Assembly (NCBI GenBank): GCA_003233115.1
Contig: QIKV01000124.1
Coordinates: 1-64,000, forward strand
DNA length: 64,000 bases
DNA from: Oceanospirillales bacterium
Lineage (GTDB): Bacteria > Pseudomonadota > Gammaproteobacteria > Xanthomonadales > SZUA-36
Direction: 5' to 3'
Both the position numbers and the translations under genes were made by a program. The notes beneath the pieces are model-generated. The model was not told the DNA's origin and ran no database searches. It worked only from the letters and a program-made list of their open reading frames with translations. Positions 9,889 through 19,416 of this stretch are shown piece after piece (position 1 is the stretch's first letter; every line of letters begins with the position of its first letter).

Positions 9889-10578
9889 CTATTTTTCGTA
9901 GACGATGATGAGCCTGCTGTCCCTGCCGGCGGTAAAACTAAAGTCGGTTGATTCAACCAGGTCTCCCTCCCTGATAACCTGTTCATTATCCGGAGCGTCG
10001 CCCGCAGTCCCTTCGCCGGTTGTCACGTAGACGAGGCTTTTGCCCGCCTGCTCCAGTCTGTCACCCGCACCGATTTGCGCGACCTCAACGATGGTATGCG
10101 CGGCAATGGTTTCATCCTGTTCAGCAGGGCCGCCGTAGATGCGTTTGCGCTCACCGGGCCTGGATTTGAAAACCTGATAAGAGGCCGCTTCACCGGGTGT
10201 TTCAGGCAGTACCCAAAGCTGGATCATGCGGTTTTTGGCGTTATCTGGATTGATTTCGTTGTGGGTGAAGCCTTCACCACCGGCACGTTGGACCTGGATA
10301 CCATCAGCTTGTAACTCCTGGCCGTGTTCCAGTGAACCCTCATGCTGAATCCGGCCTTCTACCATCACGGAAATCACGTCGATCTCCTTATGCGGGTGCA
10401 TACGTGTTTCGCCCAGGGGCATAAAACGGGCGTCAGCCAGGTAGACAAAACGGCCAATACCGGGTGACGTGCCGGACTCCCGATGGGTTCTGAATATCCT
10501 GGGGCTCATGACCAGGCGTGTTTCACGCAAGCCGGCGAACCCACCTCTGCGCAATGAATTCCGGCGGATGATACTCAT
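9889..10578 (-). CDS. Pirin-family bicupin (YhaK/quercetinase-like)
   Basis: FRTHRESGTSPGIGRFVYLADARFMPLGETRMHPHKEIDVISVMVEGRIQHEGSLEH. Confidence 0.85.
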   Translation of the reverse strand: MSIIRRNSLRRGGFAGLRETRLVMSPRIFRTHRESGTSPGIGRFVYLADARFMPLGETRMHPHKEIDVISVMVEGRIQHEGSLEHGQELQADGIQVQRAGGEGFTHNEINPDNAKNRMIQLWVLPETPGEAASYQVFKSRPGERKRIYGGPAEQDETIAAHTIVEVAQIGAGDRLEQAGKSLVYVTTGEGTAGDAPDNEQVIREGDLVESTDFSFTAGRDSRLIIVYEK

Positions 10579-10881
10579 TAACTTACTCCATGTAACACGT
10601 TTGTGACCCTGTTAGAATCTTCGCACTCAACCCCTATTATACGTGTAGGCGGTGCTAAGATTAAGTCACTCAGAATATTGCTCGCAGGTCGCATTGGATT
10701 ACCGTTCAAATAACGGCATTGTCGCCGCTGATCAGGCGTATTTGTTGTACCCGGTGACCAGCATACCAGTTTCAGAATGACGTGCAGAAGCAATGATTTA
10801 GTCATCGCGATTCTCGCCATGATTCATATATAATACCTGTTGGGAAGAGGATAGAGCATTCGCAAACTGGAGGAGAAAATA

Positions 10882-11799
10882 ATGAAATACTTAAAATTGG
10901 GTGTGATTTCAGTCATTCTGGCATTGTTTCTCAGTGCCTGTGCATCCAGTCCAGGCAAGACCGCCTGGTACGATCAGTGGGGAGCTTGTGCTGCCGGTGG
11001 TGCAGGACTGGGCATAGCAGCAGGGGCACCGGATGATTTCAGTAAGGCGATGACCGGCGCCGCTGTTGGCTTTGCTGTTGGCGGCGCAATTTGTGCCCTG
11101 AAAGATACCGACATGGATGGCGTGAAGAATTACAAAGATGACTGTCCGGGTACGCCCGACGGCGGCATTGTCGATGACCGTGGTTGTGAAATCGACAGCG
11201 ACAGCGACGGCGTGGTTGACCGCCTGGATTCATGCCCGGGAACAACTGAGGGTGCCCGTGTCGATGATCGTGGTTGTGAGATCGACAGCGATAGTGACGG
11301 TGTGCCTGATAGCCGCGACAGTTGTGCCGGAACGCCGGCAGGCGCAGAAGTAAACGAACAGGGTTGTGAACTGGACAGTGATGGTGATGGCGTAGTCAAT
11401 AGCAAAGATAGCTGCCCAGACACCATACAGGGCGTACCGGTTGACGATACTGGCTGTGAACTGGCTGCTGCATACGAGCTTGATAACGTAAACTTTGAGT
11501 TTGATTCTGCCAAGCTGACTGCAGGTTCAACGGCAACGCTGGATGAAGCCGTCAGGATTCTGAAGCGCCATTCCGACTTGAAGGTCGAGATTGCCGGCCA
11601 TACCGATAGCCGGGGTAGCGAGCAGTATAACCAGGGTTTGTCCGAGCGTAGGGCGCAGTCTGTTGCAGATTACCTGATTGCCCACGGTGTGAGTAACCAC
11701 AGCATTACCGTAAAGGGTTATGGTGAGAGCCAGCCGATTGCAGATAATGGTACAGAGGAAGGTCGTGCTGCCAACCGCCGTGTTGAGTTGCGGCACTAG
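10882..11799 (+). CDS. OmpA-family lipoprotein with thrombospondin type-3-like calcium-binding repeats
   Basis: Lipobox LFLSACAS; four DxDxDGVxDxxDxCP repeats; C-terminal OmpA motif AGHTDSRGSEQYNQGLSERRAQSVADYL. Confidence 0.93.
   Translation: MKYLKLGVISVILALFLSACASSPGKTAWYDQWGACAAGGAGLGIAAGAPDDFSKAMTGAAVGFAVGGAICALKDTDMDGVKNYKDDCPGTPDGGIVDDRGCEIDSDSDGVVDRLDSCPGTTEGARVDDRGCEIDSDSDGVPDSRDSCAGTPAGAEVNEQGCELDSDGDGVVNSKDSCPDTIQGVPVDDTGCELAAAYELDNVNFEFDSAKLTAGSTATLDEAVRILKRHSDLKVEIAGHTDSRGSEQYNQGLSERRAQSVADYLIAHGVSNHSITVKGYGESQPIADNGTEEGRAANRRVELRH
11104..11463 (+). repeat. Four in-frame 90-bp repeats encoding TSP3-like modules
   Basis: Unit starts at 11104, 11194, 11284, 11374, each 30 codons ending in (D/N)xxGCE(I/L). 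Confidence 0.9.
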
Positions 11800-11819
11800 T
11801 GCTCAATCGCGGGCAGTGA

Positions 11820-11865
11820 AGCTGCCCCCTCCTGCAGGTTGAACGAATCTGTGGGAGGGGCAGCG
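11820..11865. repeat. REP-like inverted pair
   Basis: agctgccccctcctgcag ... ctgtgggaggggcagcg between convergent genes. Confidence 0.6.
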
Positions 11866-11878
11866 TAGCCGCCCCCCT

Positions 11879-13255
11879 CTACCGGTTCAGTTTTGATTCC
11901 AGTTTCGGGTACCAGATTGCCTGGGTGATGCCGCGCATGGCCATGAAAATCAGCACTGCCCCCCACAAGCCTGCAAGCCCCCAGCGCGTTGTCATTGGAT
12001 TGAGCAGCAATATATAGACTGAAAAAGCGATCGCCATGGTCACCATCATGGCTGCGCCTGCGGTTGCAGCAATGTAAGCGCCGTCAAATTGATAACCGGC
12101 GACAGCGATAACGGGCAGCGCGATCACCAGTGGCATCAGCGCTGCCACTGCCAGTCGGACTTCGTGTATGTCTGTCAGCAAGCCGGTAATTCCCATACCG
12201 ACCAGCCAGAATCCGATAGCGTAGACCACGCTCGCGACCAGCGCCCAGGCACTGGTCAATTTGAGCCAGTGACGAAACTCGGGGGCCTGGCCTTTGCCCC
12301 ATGCGGCACCGGCCTGGGCTTCAGTTGCATGGGCAAAGCCATCCAGGCCCAGTGATATCAGCAGCATGTATTGCATCACGACATGACTGGCGGCCATTTC
12401 CACCTCGCCCAGCCCACCCGCAATGCGCATGACCAACGAGAGCGCGGTCATTAAAAGTACCGTGCGGATAAAAATAAACCCGTTAATGGCAATCAGCTTT
12501 CTGAAACCTGATAAAAGCCATGTCTGGCCGTTTCTGAGCCCTTTCAGCAGGGCGGCCAGACCGAATATCTGGATCAGTAACCAGGCGCCGAATACAGCCG
12601 CGAGCCATTGGGCAATCAGGGTTCCCCAGGCCACGCCGGCCACGCCGAGGCCGAGGCCGACGACGAACACGATATTCAAAACCGCATTGGTCAAATTCAG
12701 GACCAGTTGCTGCACCAGAACTGCACGGGTTTTCGCCAGCCCGAAAAGCACCCCGGAAGTGGCATAAATCAGTAACGCGGCAGGGGTGGCCCAGATACGA
12801 ATGTGAAAATATTCCTGGGTCAGAGTGGCCACGAAATCCGGCGGTGCCAGCGCCTTGAGGGCTGCAATCAGGATGAGGTCCTGTAGCACAAGCAGCACTG
12901 CTCCCAGTGCCAAGGCCAGTGCAATACTGCGCCAGACTGCCGTTATCTGGCGTTCGCTGTCGTGCTTGCCTTTTGCCTGGGCGACGATGCCGGTGGTGCC
13001 CATGCGCAGGAAACCAAAAGCCCACAGGATAAAATTGAAGATCACGCTGCCAAGGCCGATTGCTGCCAGATAGGCGGGATCGGGCAGGTGGCCTATGGCC
13101 CAGGTATCGACCAGTCCGACCAGTGGTGCAGAAGAGTTTGCCAGGATGGCCGGGAATGCGATCGCAATGATGGTCCGGTGAGGCCCAGAGGCTTGGCTAT
13201 TTATCACAGTGGCTGGCGTTCCCCAAAAATGACCAAGGCTATAATACCGGTGCAT
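11879..13255 (-). CDS. MATE family efflux transporter (DinF-like)
   Basis: AIAFPAILANSSAPLVGLVDTWAIGHL; multiple TM segments; exact start uncertain (ORF open to 13294). Confidence 0.88.
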   Translation of the reverse strand: MHRYYSLGHFWGTPATVINSQASGPHRTIIAIAFPAILANSSAPLVGLVDTWAIGHLPDPAYLAAIGLGSVIFNFILWAFGFLRMGTTGIVAQAKGKHDSERQITAVWRSIALALALGAVLLVLQDLILIAALKALAPPDFVATLTQEYFHIRIWATPAALLIYATSGVLFGLAKTRAVLVQQLVLNLTNAVLNIVFVVGLGLGVAGVAWGTLIAQWLAAVFGAWLLIQIFGLAALLKGLRNGQTWLLSGFRKLIAINGFIFIRTVLLMTALSLVMRIAGGLGEVEMAASHVVMQYMLLISLGLDGFAHATEAQAGAAWGKGQAPEFRHWLKLTSAWALVASVVYAIGFWLVGMGITGLLTDIHEVRLAVAALMPLVIALPVIAVAGYQFDGAYIAATAGAAMMVTMAIAFSVYILLLNPMTTRWGLAGLWGAVLIFMAMRGITQAIWYPKLESKLNR

Positions 13256-13349
13256 TGTGTCCATTGTGCGATTTTTTGTAATGATGGCCACCACTGGCCG
13301 GTCATGGTTCAGTGTTGCCAGGATTGTTCAAAGCGGAGGTTATAAGTTT

Positions 13350-14315
13350 ATGCTGATCAAGCGCCCAAGTGATGTATCCCCTTCCGAAATCACGCGTGAA
13401 TCGGTCTATCTCAAGCGCCGGGATTTGTTGAAAATGGCCGGGATAGCGACGGCAGGCATGCTGGGCAGTCATTCGATATTTGCTTCGCAGGCTGTACCCG
13501 GCGCCAGTGGCAAGTTATTGCCATCAGCCCGCAAGAGCCCATTGAGCACGGACCAGGCGCCTAATTCATGGTCTGATGTAACCACCTACAACAACTACTA
13601 CGAGTTCGGCACCGGTAAAGAAGACCCTTCCCGCAATGCAAAGAATTTCAAGCCCCGGCCATGGACGGTCAAGGTCAGCGGAGAGTGCGACAAAACAGGT
13701 ACCTACGCCTACGAGGACTTGATACCTGCGTCTGCGCTCGAGGAGCGAATTTACCGTTTGCGCTGTGTTGAGGCCTGGTCAATGGTGATTCCATGGGTTG
13801 GAATCCCGCTGGCTACGATACTCAGGAAATTCGGTCCGAATTCGAATGCACGGTATGTCAGTTTCAAGACATTGCATGATCCGTCCCGGATGCCGGGGCA
13901 GCGACGGCGAACGCTGAACTGGCCCTATGAGGAAGGCCTGACCATTGAAGAAGCGATGCATCCGCTGAGCCTGATCGCGGTGGGCGTATATGGATATGAG
14001 TTGCCCAACCAGAATGGTGCGCCGATGCGCCTGGTGGTTCCCTGGAAGTACGGGTTCAAGAGCATCAAGGCCATTGTCGAAATTAAATTCACACGCAGAC
14101 GACCTCGCGGTAGCTGGGAGCAGGCGATTGCTGCTGAATATGGCTTCTACGCAAATGTGAATCCTGAGGTTGCGCACCCCCGCTGGAGCCAGGCGCGTGA
14201 ACGGCCAATCGGAGCAGGGTTGTTTGCCGGCAAGAAACCAACACTGATGTTCAATGGGTATGGTGCGCAGGTTGCTGCGCTGTATACCGGTCTGGATTTG
14301 CGCAAAAATTATTAA
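13350..14315 (+). CDS. msrP: Protein-methionine-sulfoxide reductase catalytic subunit MsrP
   Basis: Twin-arginine-like KRRDLLKMAG leader; YRLRCVEAWSMVIPWVGIPL molybdopterin Cys region; followed by msrQ. Confidence 0.93.
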   Translation: MLIKRPSDVSPSEITRESVYLKRRDLLKMAGIATAGMLGSHSIFASQAVPGASGKLLPSARKSPLSTDQAPNSWSDVTTYNNYYEFGTGKEDPSRNAKNFKPRPWTVKVSGECDKTGTYAYEDLIPASALEERIYRLRCVEAWSMVIPWVGIPLATILRKFGPNSNARYVSFKTLHDPSRMPGQRRRTLNWPYEEGLTIEEAMHPLSLIAVGVYGYELPNQNGAPMRLVVPWKYGFKSIKAIVEIKFTRRRPRGSWEQAIAAEYGFYANVNPEVAHPRWSQARERPIGAGLFAGKKPTLMFNGYGAQVAALYTGLDLRKNY

Positions 14316-14910
14316 ACCCGGTTCAAAGTCTTTTTTCCGGCTAACCAAGCCGGTGGTGTTTTTGCTTGGTCTTTTGCCACTCGCTATTTTGCTGTTGCGG
14401 GGGTTTGCGGTGGCAGGCTTTGGGCTGGGTGCAAACCCGATAGAAGCGTTATTGCAAGAGCTTGGCCGGTGGGGGCTGAAATTCCTGTTGCTGACGCTAG
14501 CCATCACGCCGCTGCGGCGTTGGACCGGTTGGCACTGGTTGTTAAGGTTCCGGCGCATGCTGGGGCTGTTTTCATTTTTCTATCTCTCGCTTCATTTCAC
14601 TGTGTATGCCGTACTGGACCAGGGGCTGGACGTTACAGCAATTACCGAAGACGTGGTTGAGCGCCCCTACATAACCTTAGGCGTGACGGGTCTGTTGCTG
14701 CTAATTCCGCTGGCGCTTACCTCAACCAGGGGCATGATGCGCAGGTTGGGCAAGCGCTGGCAAAAATTGCACCGACTGGTCTACGTAATAGCGATAGTCG
14801 GCGTATGGCATTTCTACTGGCAGGTCAAGCTCGATACGCTGGATGCCAGCCTGTACGCGCTGGTTCTGGCGGTATTGCTCGGCACCAGACTCCATTACCG
14901 TCGAACCTAG
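14254..14910 (+). CDS. msrQ: Protein-methionine-sulfoxide reductase heme-binding subunit MsrQ (true start likely internal)
   Basis: Ferric-reductase-like TM protein: NPIEALLQELGRWGLKFLLLTLAITPLRR; GKRWQKLHRLVYVIAIVGVWHFYW. Confidence 0.9.
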   Translation: MGMVRRLLRCIPVWICAKIIKPGSKSFFRLTKPVVFLLGLLPLAILLLRGFAVAGFGLGANPIEALLQELGRWGLKFLLLTLAITPLRRWTGWHWLLRFRRMLGLFSFFYLSLHFTVYAVLDQGLDVTAITEDVVERPYITLGVTGLLLLIPLALTSTRGMMRRLGKRWQKLHRLVYVIAIVGVWHFYWQVKLDTLDASLYALVLAVLLGTRLHYRRT

Positions 14911-15023
14911 TCGAACGCGGGAGAAAGTGGCTGTGCTGTTCACGATATATCGTATATCCTGTATCTGGATCGCGACTGGCAAAACCGGTCCTTTCGGTCG
15001 TTAAGTTTGCAGAGCAGGTAGAA

Positions 15024-17381
15024 ATGAACCAAATTAACCACATCAATAAGTACTTATATATTATTGTTATAAATATTGTTTTAGTGATGTCAGTCCAGGC
15101 CCAGCAGCTGGATTGGCCACGCGAAATGGCACTTAAATCCGGCACGTTAACGATTTACCAACCGCAGGTGGATAAACTCGAGAAAGATATTCTTACTTTT
15201 CGTGCCGCCGTTTCTTTTAAAGCCAGCGGCAGCAATGAGCCGGTATTCGGTGCCGCCTGGTTCGAGTCCCGGGTTGAAATTGACCGCGATCAGCGCATGG
15301 TTAACATGGTCAGCCTGACAATTACTGATACGCGCTTTCCTGAAGGTTCCGAGCATGTCAAAGCTGAACTTGAGCAGGCGATCAAGGCAGGCTCGACAGA
15401 TTGGAATATTAATTTTTCACTGGATGACCTATTGACTTCACTGGAGGCTTCCGAGGAGCAAGTTGCGGCCGCCAATAATCTGAAGATGAACCCGCCCGAT
15501 ATTATTTACCGGAATCACCCCGCGTTGTTGATTTTGCTCGATGGTGACCCGGTACTCCGGGAAATTGAGAACTCGCCTTACCAGGCTGTGATCAACACGC
15601 CTTATCCCATCCTCGTTGATACCAGCAAAAAGGTTTACTACCTCAATGCGGCTACAGACGTCTGGTACCAGGCGAACAAGGCCACTGGCCCTTACAGCTA
15701 CCTCGCCAGGCCACCGGCCGATATTGCAAAGATGGTTGAGCAGGCGGATGCCCAGGATGGTGATGATGTGGTAACGGCTGAAAATACTCCGGAAATTGTC
15801 GTAACCACCAAGCCGGCGGAACTGATCGTTACCGAGGGCGAAGCTGAATTTGAGCCACTGGTCGATGACTTGCTGGTCATTACCAATTCGGACTCTGATA
15901 TCTTCATGCATGTCAGTACGCAGAAGTACTACATCGTGCTCTCCGGTCGCTGGTATAAGGCTGCATCAATGCAAGGGCCGTGGACTTTTATAGAATCTGA
16001 TAAATTGCCGGCCGCATTTCAGGACATCCCAACGGATTCAAACCAGGCCGAGTCAAGGGTGTACGTCGCGGGTACTGACGAGGCCCGGGAAGCGGTCATG
16101 GATGCCCAGATTCCACAGACAGCGGCCGTAGCAAAAGGCAGGGTTGAAATTGATGTCAGCTATGATGGTGAACCGAGGTTTGCTGGAATCAAGGACACCG
16201 GTCTCGCGTACGCTGAAAACACCGGTTCAACCGTCATTCGGTCCGCCAGGCAATACTTTCTGGTCAAGGATGCGGTCTGGTACGTAAGCGCCACACCCAA
16301 AGGACCCTGGGATGTAGCAGATAGCCGCCCCGCAGGGGTGGAATCCATACCGCCGGAAAGCCCGGTTTACAATGTCAAGTACGTTTATATCTATGAGACT
16401 ACACCGGAAGTTGTATATGTGGGTTATACGCCGGGGTATACGGGTAGTTACGTCTACCATACAACCATTGTTTACGGCACAGGCTGGTACTACCAACCGT
16501 GGATCTCGCCTTATTATTATTACCCGCACCAGGCGACCTGGGGTTTTAATATTACCTATAACCCCTGGACAGGCTGGGGATTTGGGTTGAGCTGGGGCTG
16601 GGGGCCTTTCCGCATTGGCTTCTACTCTGGTGGCTACTGGCATCATGGTCGCCCCTGGCATGGCGGTGGTCATGGGGGCTGGGGTGCGGGCGGCTATCAC
16701 CCGCGGCCGGTTCATTTCGGCAACAACAATATCAACATCAATAATATCAACATCAACAATCCAAGAATAAATGTGCGGGACAAAAACCTGTACCGTGACA
16801 AAGGCCAGCTCGCCAGAGTTCGGCAAACCCGCGATACGCCGATGAACCGGGATATCCGGGATCGGGTAGCTGCTTCGGACGGCAGGCTTGATCGCAGCAA
16901 GGCCGGCAACCGGCCAGCGACCACAAATACCGCAGCTTTGCGCAATAGTGCAGCAACGATGACCCGGTCCGATAAGCAGAATAATGTGTTTGCGGATAAA
17001 CAGGGCAATGTGTACCGCAATACTGACAATGGCTGGCAGAAACGTGAGGCAGGAAGCTGGCAGAACACATCTGGCGTGGCGGGCACGGACAGAACCCGGC
17101 CTGCCAGCGCCAATTCAAGACCGGCTACCGGTGCGAGACCATCGACCAGCCCCAGGCCATCGACCGGTGCCGTGTCATCCACCGGCACGGCCTCAAGCCG
17201 CTATTCCGGCACGACCGCCCGGCAGAGCAGCGCATACAGATCTTCGGGTTCAGGCTATAACAATCCGTCCAGCCTCGACCGGCAGAATTATTCCCGCACC
17301 AGGTCTTCCAGTCGCAACCAGCAAAGAGGTGCGTACCAGGGTGGCAGAGCCAGCGCCCCGAGGGGGGGCAGGCGCCGGTAA
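15024..17381 (+). CDS. Large secreted protein, Gly/His/Asn/Arg-rich C-terminus, resembling proteins annotated 'carbohydrate-binding family V/XII'
   Basis: ATG at 15024 with signal peptide IIVINIVLVMSVQAQQ; three internal VWY..GPW-type modules; low-complexity tail. Confidence 0.75.
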   Translation: MNQINHINKYLYIIVINIVLVMSVQAQQLDWPREMALKSGTLTIYQPQVDKLEKDILTFRAAVSFKASGSNEPVFGAAWFESRVEIDRDQRMVNMVSLTITDTRFPEGSEHVKAELEQAIKAGSTDWNINFSLDDLLTSLEASEEQVAAANNLKMNPPDIIYRNHPALLILLDGDPVLREIENSPYQAVINTPYPILVDTSKKVYYLNAATDVWYQANKATGPYSYLARPPADIAKMVEQADAQDGDDVVTAENTPEIVVTTKPAELIVTEGEAEFEPLVDDLLVITNSDSDIFMHVSTQKYYIVLSGRWYKAASMQGPWTFIESDKLPAAFQDIPTDSNQAESRVYVAGTDEAREAVMDAQIPQTAAVAKGRVEIDVSYDGEPRFAGIKDTGLAYAENTGSTVIRSARQYFLVKDAVWYVSATPKGPWDVADSRPAGVESIPPESPVYNVKYVYIYETTPEVVYVGYTPGYTGSYVYHTTIVYGTGWYYQPWISPYYYYPHQATWGFNITYNPWTGWGFGLSWGWGPFRIGFYSGGYWHHGRPWHGGGHGGWGAGGYHPRPVHFGNNNININNININNPRINVRDKNLYRDKGQLARVRQTRDTPMNRDIRDRVAASDGRLDRSKAGNRPATTNTAALRNSAATMTRSDKQNNVFADKQGNVYRNTDNGWQKREAGSWQNTSGVAGTDRTRPASANSRPATGARPSTSPRPSTGAVSSTGTASSRYSGTTARQSSAYRSSGSGYNNPSSLDRQNYSRTRSSSRNQQRGAYQGGRASAPRGGRRR

Positions 17382-17445
17382 CGTCTCAGAAACATGCCGT
17401 GGAAGCTATTCGTAAATTAAGTTTTTTTTAATGGGTGAGCCGATC

Positions 17446-17501
17446 TAGTGTAGTGTCCTGTATTAAGTAGTGATCACTACTTAATACAGGACACTACACT
17501 A
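17446..17501. repeat. 56-bp perfect palindrome, TA-bounded MITE-like element (minimal form)
   Basis: tagtgtagtgtcctgtattaagtagtga|tcactacttaatacaggacactacacta, perfectly self-complementary; shares its arm with the 32540-32794 element. Confidence 0.9.
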
Positions 17502-18662
17502 ATTAAAATATATCGGCTCACCCTCCATCAGGCGTAAATTATCTGCCCGGCCCAGGCGGTTGGAACGGATCGTGTTTTGCAACGCCCTGGTATATTCCGC
17601 ACCACGTTCTGAATATGAAGTCAGGGTACCGGCCAGTTTCGCACCGTCGAGCGCAATGCGCCCCCGTCTTGCACCTCGTTGGGCGGCACGTTCTTTCCGG
17701 AAGGCCGCATAAGCGGGCTGGGTGTTCAGGTTCCAGATATAGGCACGAACTGAATCAACTGGCTGGTTGAACGACTTCATGCCGTAGTTCCCCATGCCCT
17801 TGCGTTGCTGTTGTGGTTTTATGGCATCTTTGCTCCAGTCCCATTGGCCGAATAGTGCGTTACCTGTTTGCGCAAACTGCGATGTGGCGTAACCACTTTC
17901 ATAGGCTGCCTGGGCCAGTGCGAGGGAAGGTGGAACCATATCCACCCGCACCAGTAACTCCCGCACCTGCCCCTCATTGATGGGTTCGTCAGATTCCTCT
18001 TTGCTGACCCGGTAACTATGCGCCAGGCGGTTTAGTGCATGCGTCTGGACAGCCGTCAATGCACCGTTGTTCTGCTGGGCTTCGAGCAAGTCCAGCAATT
18101 CACCCCGCTCGCGTAATACCGCCTCGTTTTCATAAAGTACCAGTGACAGGACTACCCGGTAGAAAATACTCTTCTCAAATTGCACCGTCTCACCATCGAA
18201 CCAGCCCTGTTTGATTGATACCACCAGTAACGGCGGGATGGCAATCGTCTCTCCGGAATCAATCTTTTCGCCGGTGTAACCCAACTTGTCAAAAACATAG
18301 CTCAGGTATTGTTTACTGACATTGATATAGACGTCGTAGTTATCTGTTCTGACCAATTCCGGTGCCGGGGATGGTGCATCTGACCAGTCTGTTAAGTCAC
18401 GGATTGCTTCCAGTTCGGTTTTGGTTTTGGCAGCCAGCGCCGGTGCGCCAATATCCTCGTGAATTCGAGCTACCCTGGCAAGTACATCTGAATTCCCCTG
18501 CATTGGGGTATCCCCGGTGGGCGTTTCGGTGGTGGCGGGTGCAGTAGCTTGTGATCGCTGGTTGATGATACTCAAGACGATGCCGGTCGCCACCAGGAGA
18601 ACTGCAATCAGCAGGGCGACAAGATTATTGGATGAAAATCGAGTATGCATGGGAACAGGCAA
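17499..18662 (-). CDS. Glucosaminidase domain protein (Bax-like)
   Basis: PSLALAQAAYESGYATSQFAQTGNALFGQWDW; N-terminal TM. Confidence 0.9.
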   Translation of the reverse strand: MPVPMHTRFSSNNLVALLIAVLLVATGIVLSIINQRSQATAPATTETPTGDTPMQGNSDVLARVARIHEDIGAPALAAKTKTELEAIRDLTDWSDAPSPAPELVRTDNYDVYINVSKQYLSYVFDKLGYTGEKIDSGETIAIPPLLVVSIKQGWFDGETVQFEKSIFYRVVLSLVLYENEAVLRERGELLDLLEAQQNNGALTAVQTHALNRLAHSYRVSKEESDEPINEGQVRELLVRVDMVPPSLALAQAAYESGYATSQFAQTGNALFGQWDWSKDAIKPQQQRKGMGNYGMKSFNQPVDSVRAYIWNLNTQPAYAAFRKERAAQRGARRGRIALDGAKLAGTLTSYSERGAEYTRALQNTIRSNRLGRADNLRLMEGEPIYFN

Positions 18663-18737
18663 GGTTGGGGCGACAATGCTGTTAGTATATCAGCGTGCCG
18701 AACCGATGATATGTTTTGTTATGGAAGGAATTGTCAG

Positions 18738-19397
18738 ATGGAAAAAATCCTGGTCACGGGTGCTAACAGGGGCATCGGTCTGGAACTTTGCAGGCAACTG
18801 GCTGCGCGTGGAGATGAGGTTATTGCGGCGTGTCGCAGCAGCAGTGAAGACCTGCAGAATCTGAACGTACGCGTGATTGACGGAATAGATGTCAGCGCGG
18901 CGGATTCAGTAAAAAAGTTGCAATCCCAGTTGGGCACGGAGCAACTGGACTGGCTGATCAACAATGCGGGCATTCTTTCAGTTGAATCCCTGGATGACCT
19001 TGATTTCGAGCGCATCGAGAGGCAGTTCAGGGTTAACGCGCTGGGGCCGCTGAGGGTGAGCAGCGCGCTGCTACCCAACCTGTCCACAGGCTCGAAACTC
19101 GGTATTGTTACCAGTCGTATGGGATCAATCGATGACAATACTTCCGGTGGGTATTACGGTTACCGGATATCAAAAGCGGCTGTGAACATGGCCGGTATGA
19201 GCCTGGCGCGGGATCTTCAGGATCGCGGGATTGCGGTTGCACTATTGCACCCCGGTATGGTGGCAACGGACATGACTGGCAGGCAGGGTATCGCGCCGCA
19301 ACAGGCCGCGGCCGGCTTGATTGCCCGCATGGACGAACTTGACATGGATTCAACGGGTACGTTCTGGCACGCAGAAGGCGGGTGCCTGCCCTGGTAA
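18738..19397 (+). CDS. SDR family oxidoreductase
   Basis: LVTGANRGIGLELCRQL; NNAG; YGYRISKAAVNM. Confidence 0.93.
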   Translation: MEKILVTGANRGIGLELCRQLAARGDEVIAACRSSSEDLQNLNVRVIDGIDVSAADSVKKLQSQLGTEQLDWLINNAGILSVESLDDLDFERIERQFRVNALGPLRVSSALLPNLSTGSKLGIVTSRMGSIDDNTSGGYYGYRISKAAVNMAGMSLARDLQDRGIAVALLHPGMVATDMTGRQGIAPQQAAAGLIARMDELDMDSTGTFWHAEGGCLPW

Positions 19398-19416
19398 GGG
19401 CGGCTATTCAACTGTT

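Noticed and set aside
14805-15023. N-terminal extension of the 858-aa ORF
   Set aside because: Overlaps msrQ in another frame; ATG at 15024 followed by a signal peptide is a better start.
16721-16765. Microsatellite / mobile repeat (aacatcaa-type)
   Set aside because: It is in-frame coding for an Asn/Ile low-complexity stretch in the large exported protein, so treated as part of that CDS.
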